The notes beneath the pieces are model-generated. The model saw only the letters and a list, made by a program, of their open reading frames with translations, did not search any database and had not been told where the DNA came from. From Bradyrhizobium lupini (GTDB taxonomy: Bacteria > Pseudomonadota > Alphaproteobacteria > Rhizobiales > Xanthobacteraceae): a stretch of DNA of 64,000 nucleotides. The stretch covers positions 2,418,001-2,482,000 of the forward strand of contig NZ_CP162553.1 of the NCBI RefSeq assembly GCF_040939785.1. Reading direction: 5' to 3'. Every line of letters starts with the position of its first letter. Within the stretch, counting starts at the first letter, position 1. Positions 60,057 through 64,000 of this stretch are shown here, one piece after another. Made by a program: the position numbers and the translations under genes.

Positions 60057-61283
60057 ATGGAAAATGAACCACAAGAAAAGCTGTTAAGTTCAGAACCTGG
60101 CCGCCCGAGACAAGGCGTTCATCTCAACACCGCCGATGGACTTTCTACAACCGGGCGCACCAGTTCTCTAAGCAAACGTTGGTACAACCGTCGGCAGGTA
60201 ATTGATTTCGCGCGACGCTCTTACCTGGGCCTCGACAATCATCCGCTGATCGTCGGTGGGGCGATCGAGGCGGTCCAGGCGAACCGCTCATTCAGTTCGT
60301 TCGCGGCCCGAACGCCTTTTGAACGCGATCTTGTGGTAGAGCTGGAAGAAGAGCTGTCCGAAATGTTTCGCGCGCGCGTGATATGTTTCTCCAGTCTTCT
60401 GCTTGCCAGCTTGGAGGCGACCCGCTTTCTTGGTTCGGGCCAACTGACGAGCGGAAGGAAGCCGATTATCGTGTTTGACCGAGCTCTGCACGACTCGCTG
60501 GTCTGTCACAAGCCGGTTGTTTCTGACGAAGTCCACGTGGAAACGATCGCACACAATGATGTCAACGATCTCAAACGGCTGTGCCGCGACAATCCCGCGG
60601 TCGTCTATGTATGTGGTGATATTTACCCCATGGGAGCCCACTCACGGCTGACTGAATTGCGTCGGCTCCAAGAACGTTACGGGCTGTTTCTCAATGTCCA
60701 CGATGCTCATGGCATATCGATCTTCGGGCGCCAAGGCCAAGGGTTTGCTCGGTCTCAGTTTCCGCAAATGCTCGGCGAGCGAACAATCATAGCGGCCTCG
60801 TTAGCAGAGGGATTCGGCGCATCTGGAGGCCTGTTAATGCTCGGAACGAGCCAGAACGAGGCTCTGTGCCGAAGATACATCGCTTCGGGTTCGTTTTCAG
60901 AGGCACCCAATCGGGCCGCGGTTGGCGCGGCACTTGCGTCATGCAAAATTCACCGGTCGGCAGAACTCGGCGAGCGGCAGCAGCGATTGGTACAACGCAT
61001 CGGCTTCTTTGACCGTCGTCTCGCTACGGCCGAACAAGGCAATTCACTTCCGATTAGAACGATCATCATTGGGTCGGAGGCCAATGCGATTGAAGTCGCT
61101 CGACGGCTTCGCGACAGTGGTTTCCGCACCTCAGTGACGTTCTTCCCAAAGTGCGGTGACGGGACGGCCGGGATCCGGGTGTTTATTACATCTGAGCATG
61201 AGGTTTGCGACATTGAGCGGCTGTGCGACGGGATCTTGGAAACAATCGTACAAACAACTGGAAAGCCCTACCCTCTGAGATGA
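60057..61283 (+). CDS. Alpha-oxoamine synthase homologue lacking the PLP lysine
   Basis: A 408-residue fold-type I protein of the KBL/BioF/CqsA group. Family blocks are present: RRSYLGLDNHPLIV, ARTPFERDLVVELEEEL, IVFDRALHDSLVCHK (His stacking on PLP), VHDAHGISIFGRQGQG (Asp-Ala-His) and GFGASGGLLMLG. But the residue that should be the Schiff-base lysine, in the pattern SLAKGFGASGG, is Glu251 here (SLAEGFGASGG, codon GAG at 60807-60809). Without the lysine it should not form an internal aldimine and may be a non-catalytic or altered enzyme. Active relatives condense an amino acid with an acyl-CoA or ACP. It starts at the ATG at 60057 with GGGAG upstream. The frame is otherwise intact with no stop or frameshift. 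Confidence 0.8.
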   Translation: MENEPQEKLLSSEPGRPRQGVHLNTADGLSTTGRTSSLSKRWYNRRQVIDFARRSYLGLDNHPLIVGGAIEAVQANRSFSSFAARTPFERDLVVELEEELSEMFRARVICFSSLLLASLEATRFLGSGQLTSGRKPIIVFDRALHDSLVCHKPVVSDEVHVETIAHNDVNDLKRLCRDNPAVVYVCGDIYPMGAHSRLTELRRLQERYGLFLNVHDAHGISIFGRQGQGFARSQFPQMLGERTIIAASLAEGFGASGGLLMLGTSQNEALCRRYIASGSFSEAPNRAAVGAALASCKIHRSAELGERQQRLVQRIGFFDRRLATAEQGNSLPIRTIIIGSEANAIEVARRLRDSGFRTSVTFFPKCGDGTAGIRVFITSEHEVCDIERLCDGILETIVQTTGKPYPLR

Positions 61284-61623
61284 CGTCATGCGTCGGCGAA
61301 GCTCGCTAAGCTGCAAGTGAAAACTAGCATGCTCTCATCGACATGAGCACAAGAAGGGAGTGCATCAATTTTCAAGTCATTTGTGGATCATTGACATGGC
61401 GACCTAACTGAAATGCGCTCTATCCTCGTTTGACTGTTTGACTCTACTTAATCGGCCGTCCGTGAAGAATTCGGAAGTGATTGATCCGGCGCAGTGATTT
61501 GATAGCAAGTATTCGATTTTGCAAGAAAACCGTGGGTAGATCTGGGTTTCTGGTGTTTTGGGATTCCGGATTTGGCGGCTTCGTGATCCCTTTGACTGCG
61601 AGATTCGCTGTTGGGGAGAGCCC
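61284..61623. other. No gene; IS5 left flank
   Basis: About 340 bp, richer in A+T than its neighbours. Probably the non-coding left end of the IS5 remnant that follows. No promoter could be supported. Confidence 0.4.
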
Positions 61624-61880
61624 ATGAGCCAGCCACGCGACAATCGTCAGGACGATCTGCTTCGTCCATCTCTGGAAAAGATCGTCAACCTTCGCCATCC
61701 GCTGGTGCGTCTGGCGGCGGAGATCGATTGAGACTTCCTGGTGGGATGTGTCGCCTCGGGCCCGGGGCAGCCACCGTTGCCGACACGATTGGTAGCCGGA
61801 CTGTTCATCCTCAACGGCACGCCCTGCCGTTCGATCGCTCGTCGATGACCCACTGGCGCCAGCGGCTGGGGGGAGCAGAT
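61624..61880 (+). pseudogene. IS5 family transposase N-terminal remnant
   Basis: It begins MSQPRDNRQDDLLRPSLEKI, VNLRHPLVRLAAEID, then an in-frame TGA at 61729 where the family has Trp. It continues in shifted frames with GPGQPPLPTRLVAGLFILNG and LPFDRSSMTHWRQRLGG. Only the N-terminal DUF772-like part remains, with an internal deletion. An IS66 element lies just beyond. Confidence 0.8.
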
Positions 61881-61978
61881 CGCGCGCTGTTGCGGGAAAG
61901 GTACGCATACGACGAAGGCCGCCTGATTGACGCATGCGCGCGAGCGCGACGAGCTCTATGAAGGGCGTTGCGTGAAGA

Positions 61979-63626
61979 TCAGGCAGCCTGCTGATCGGCG
62001 GGAGTGTCGCCTTGGCGGAGGAGCTTCCATTCCCAGGGCAGCAGTTCGTGCAGACGCGATACGGGAAGATCGGCGATACGGGCGACGATATCGGCGAGCC
62101 AGGCCTTGGGATCGACATCGTTAAGACGACAGGTGGTGATCATTGTCAGCATGATGGCGGCGCGGTCGGCACCGCGCAGGCTGCCGGCGAAGGTCCAATT
62201 GCGCCTTCCCAGGGCGATGCCTCTCAATGCGCGCTCAGCACAATTGTTGGTCAAGCAGATCCTGCCATCGTCGAGGAAGCGGGCGAAGTGGTCCCAGCGC
62301 CTGAGCATGTAATTCATGGGCTTCAGGACCTCGGAGGAGCGCGAGAGGGGTTCGCGCTGGAGGAGCAGCCAGGCATGCATGTCCTCGAGAAGCGGCTTGC
62401 TCTTTTCGTGGCGCACGGCGCACCGCTCGTCGGCGCCGCGGCCGTTGATGGCGCGCTCGATCTCGAACAAAGCGTCGAGGCGTCTGACCGCCTCCAACGC
62501 GATCGGCGAGACGGGTTTGCCCCTGTGGCCTTCCCAGGCGTTCTTCTCGATGTCGGCCAGCTCGAAGAAGCCCCGCCGCGCGTGGGCGAAGCAAAACGCC
62601 GGCGTAATCGGCAGCACCTTCTTCTGCGGATCGAACAACGGCTCGAAGCCGTTGTAGCAATCAGCTTGCAGGATACCGGTGAAGGCGGCCAGATGCTTCT
62701 GTGGATGCTCGCCTCGACGGTCGCTCGAGGCGTAAAAGACCGCCGCCGGTGGCGCTGGCCCGGCGAAGGGCCGGTCATCCCGCACATATGTCCAGATCCG
62801 ACCGGTCTTGCACTTGCCCTTCGCCAGGATGCGGATGGTGTCGTCGCCATGCAGGCGCTCGGCAGCAAGCACATGGCGTTCGATAGTGGAAGAGCGGCAT
62901 GACGGCGAAGGTCCCGTGGCCGACCTGGTCGGCCAGCGTCGACAATGGCAGGTCGATCCCCTCGGCCTTAAAGCGCGCACTCTGGCGATTAAGCGGGATG
63001 TGCATGCCGAACTTGTCGAACAGAATCGTCGCCAGCAATTGTGGGCCGATGAAGCCGCGCGGCGTGGCATGGAACGGCGCCGGCGGCTGGCTGATCTTCT
63101 CGCAATCGCGGCAGGTGAACTTCTCGCGCACTGTCTCGATGACCTTGAAGCGGCGCGGGATCTCCTCCAGCGTCTTGGTCACATCCTCGCCGATCTTCGC
63201 CAGCCGCGATCCGCCGCAGCAGGCGCAGCTCGTCGGAGCCTCGATAACGATGCGCTCGTGTTCGATGTCGTCCGGCCAGGGCTTGCGTACCGGCCGCTTG
63301 CGCGTGAAGGCGCGCACGCTCTGGGTCTTCGCCGCCGCGGCCTGAGCCGCAAGCTCATCCTCGCTCGCCGTGGTGGCGAGTTCTTCGAGTTCCAATTCCA
63401 ATTGTTCGATCAGACGCGCCGTGCGCTCGGAGCGCTGCCCGTACAGTTCGCGCTTGAGCTTCTCGATCCGCAGCTCGAGATGCGCGATCAGCGCCGCGTT
63501 GTCCGACAGCTCCGCCCGCGCACTGGCAGCCACCGCCTCGGCGAGCAGCCGCGCCTCACGCTCGCCCTGCAGCGCCGCCAGGGCACTCACAAGGTCCGAT
63601 GGAAGTTCGTCCGGCTTCGATATCAT
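61979..63626 (-). pseudogene. tnpC: IS66 TnpC transposase, frameshifted
   Basis: From 63626 it reads a coiled-coil N-terminus (KLKRELYGQRSERTARLIEQ), a zinc-binding CACCGGSRL and CRDCEKISQPPAPFHATPRG, then SARFKAEGIDLPLSTLADQV. Near 62885 the frame shifts to IERHVLAAERLHGDDTIRIL (catalytic region), AFCFAHARRGFFELADIEKN, TNNCAERALRGIALGRRNW, ending LHELLPWEWKLLRQ at 61979. Nearly full length; the shift and a codon loss near GDDT break it. Confidence 0.9.
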
Positions 63627-63671
63627 GAAGCCATTGAATCAGATCAAGCAGCAGATTCAAACCCAAAACGG

Positions 63672-64000
63672 CTATCCGATCCGCGTCGGACGCTGGGCTT
63701 CTTGCGGGTTGCGCCAATCGATTCCGGACAACAGGTAGCTCATCTGCGCCGGAGAGATCGTCACTGCTTCGCCGGCAACCGAAGGCCAGATGAACCGCCC
63801 TCTCTCCAGTCTTTTGGTGAACAGGCATGCTCCCTGGCCATCGTGCCAGATCACCTTCACAAGATCGCTTCGGCGACCGCGGAAGACAAACAGATGACCG
63901 CTGAGCGGGTCCTTGCGCAGCACCTCCTGCACCTGGAGTGCCAGCGTTGGAAAGCCTCGGCGCATGTCCGTGTAGCCTGTCGCAAGCCACACGCGCGCGC
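63672..64000 (-). CDS. tnpB: IS66 TnpB (Orf2), cut by window end
   Basis: A reverse frame reading [39 protein letters not shown] and [20 protein letters not shown] is a TnpB. The first few residues lie outside the window. It is followed by tnpC in the same direction and belongs to the same element. Confidence 0.9.
   Translation of the reverse strand, partial: ARVWLATGYTDMRRGFPTLALQVQEVLRKDPLSGHLFVFRGRRSDLVKVIWHDGQGACLFTKRLERGRFIWPSVAGEAVTISPAQMSYLLSGIDWRNPQEAQRPTRIG

Overview
This window looks like a stretch of rhizobial symbiosis island, most likely from Bradyrhizobium or a close relative. It is GC-rich and has two nodulation-type genes: a frameshifted nodU-type carbamoyltransferase at 55360-57029 and a NolL/NodX-type membrane acyltransferase at 5374-6429. 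More of the sequence is transposon debris than working gene. I recognise pieces of IS3, IS21, IS30, IS5, IS66, IS110, IS256, IS1182 and ISNCY elements and a group II intron reverse transcriptase. Many are nested in each other or carry frameshifts. No replication, ribosomal, tRNA or nif/fix gene was seen.

Layout. 1-3.0 kb: the end of an IS66, an IS3 orfB, and a deleted IS21. 3.2-6.4 kb: a mini LuxR-type DNA-binding protein, IS256 and IS66 scraps, and the NolL-like gene. 8.4-14.7 kb: a possible periplasmic module of a Tat-exported flavin amine oxidase, a c-type cytochrome, and a convergent Tat-exported amidohydrolase with TolB-type repeats. 16-21.4 kb: an IS3 split by an IS110, a second decayed IS3, an IS30 remnant and an IS3 tail. 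21.7-26.8 kb: an AMP-forming acyl-CoA ligase, an IS5 remnant and a class I aminotransferase. 27-31 kb: IS66, group II intron and IS21 remnants, with the last 38 codons of a broken ATP-grasp gene. 30.9-34.2 kb: a GshB-like ATP-grasp ligase with a small overlapping ORF, and two GNAT acetyltransferases, one of phosphinothricin-acetyltransferase type. 34.7-36 kb: IS3, IS110 and IS66 fragments. 36.7-40.9 kb: a carnitine-like catabolic group (BKACE, a hydroxyacyl-CoA dehydrogenase stub, an SDR and an NDP-forming acyl-CoA synthetase). 42-43.6 kb: IS1182. 43.7-47.2 kb: a decayed D-Ala-D-Ala-ligase-like ATP-grasp gene and a second aminotransferase. 48.4-54.7 kb: an IS256 split by an IS110, then a nearly complete IS66. 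55.4-61.3 kb: nodU, an ISNCY remnant, a palindromic element, and an alpha-oxoamine synthase homologue lacking its PLP lysine. 61.6-64 kb: an IS5 scrap and a second IS66.

How the genes might work together. The oxidase and cytochrome can plausibly form a periplasmic amine dehydrogenase. BKACE, the dehydrogenase stub and the SDR resemble carnitine or beta-hydroxy acid breakdown. The most intriguing set is the repeated amide-ligase chemistry: two ATP-grasp genes plus the tail of a third, two GNATs, two aminotransferases, an AMP ligase and an oxoamine-synthase homologue, spread between IS elements. This could be the broken-up remains of a small-molecule (modified amino acid or peptide) pathway. 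That is inference; no product can be named from sequence alone.
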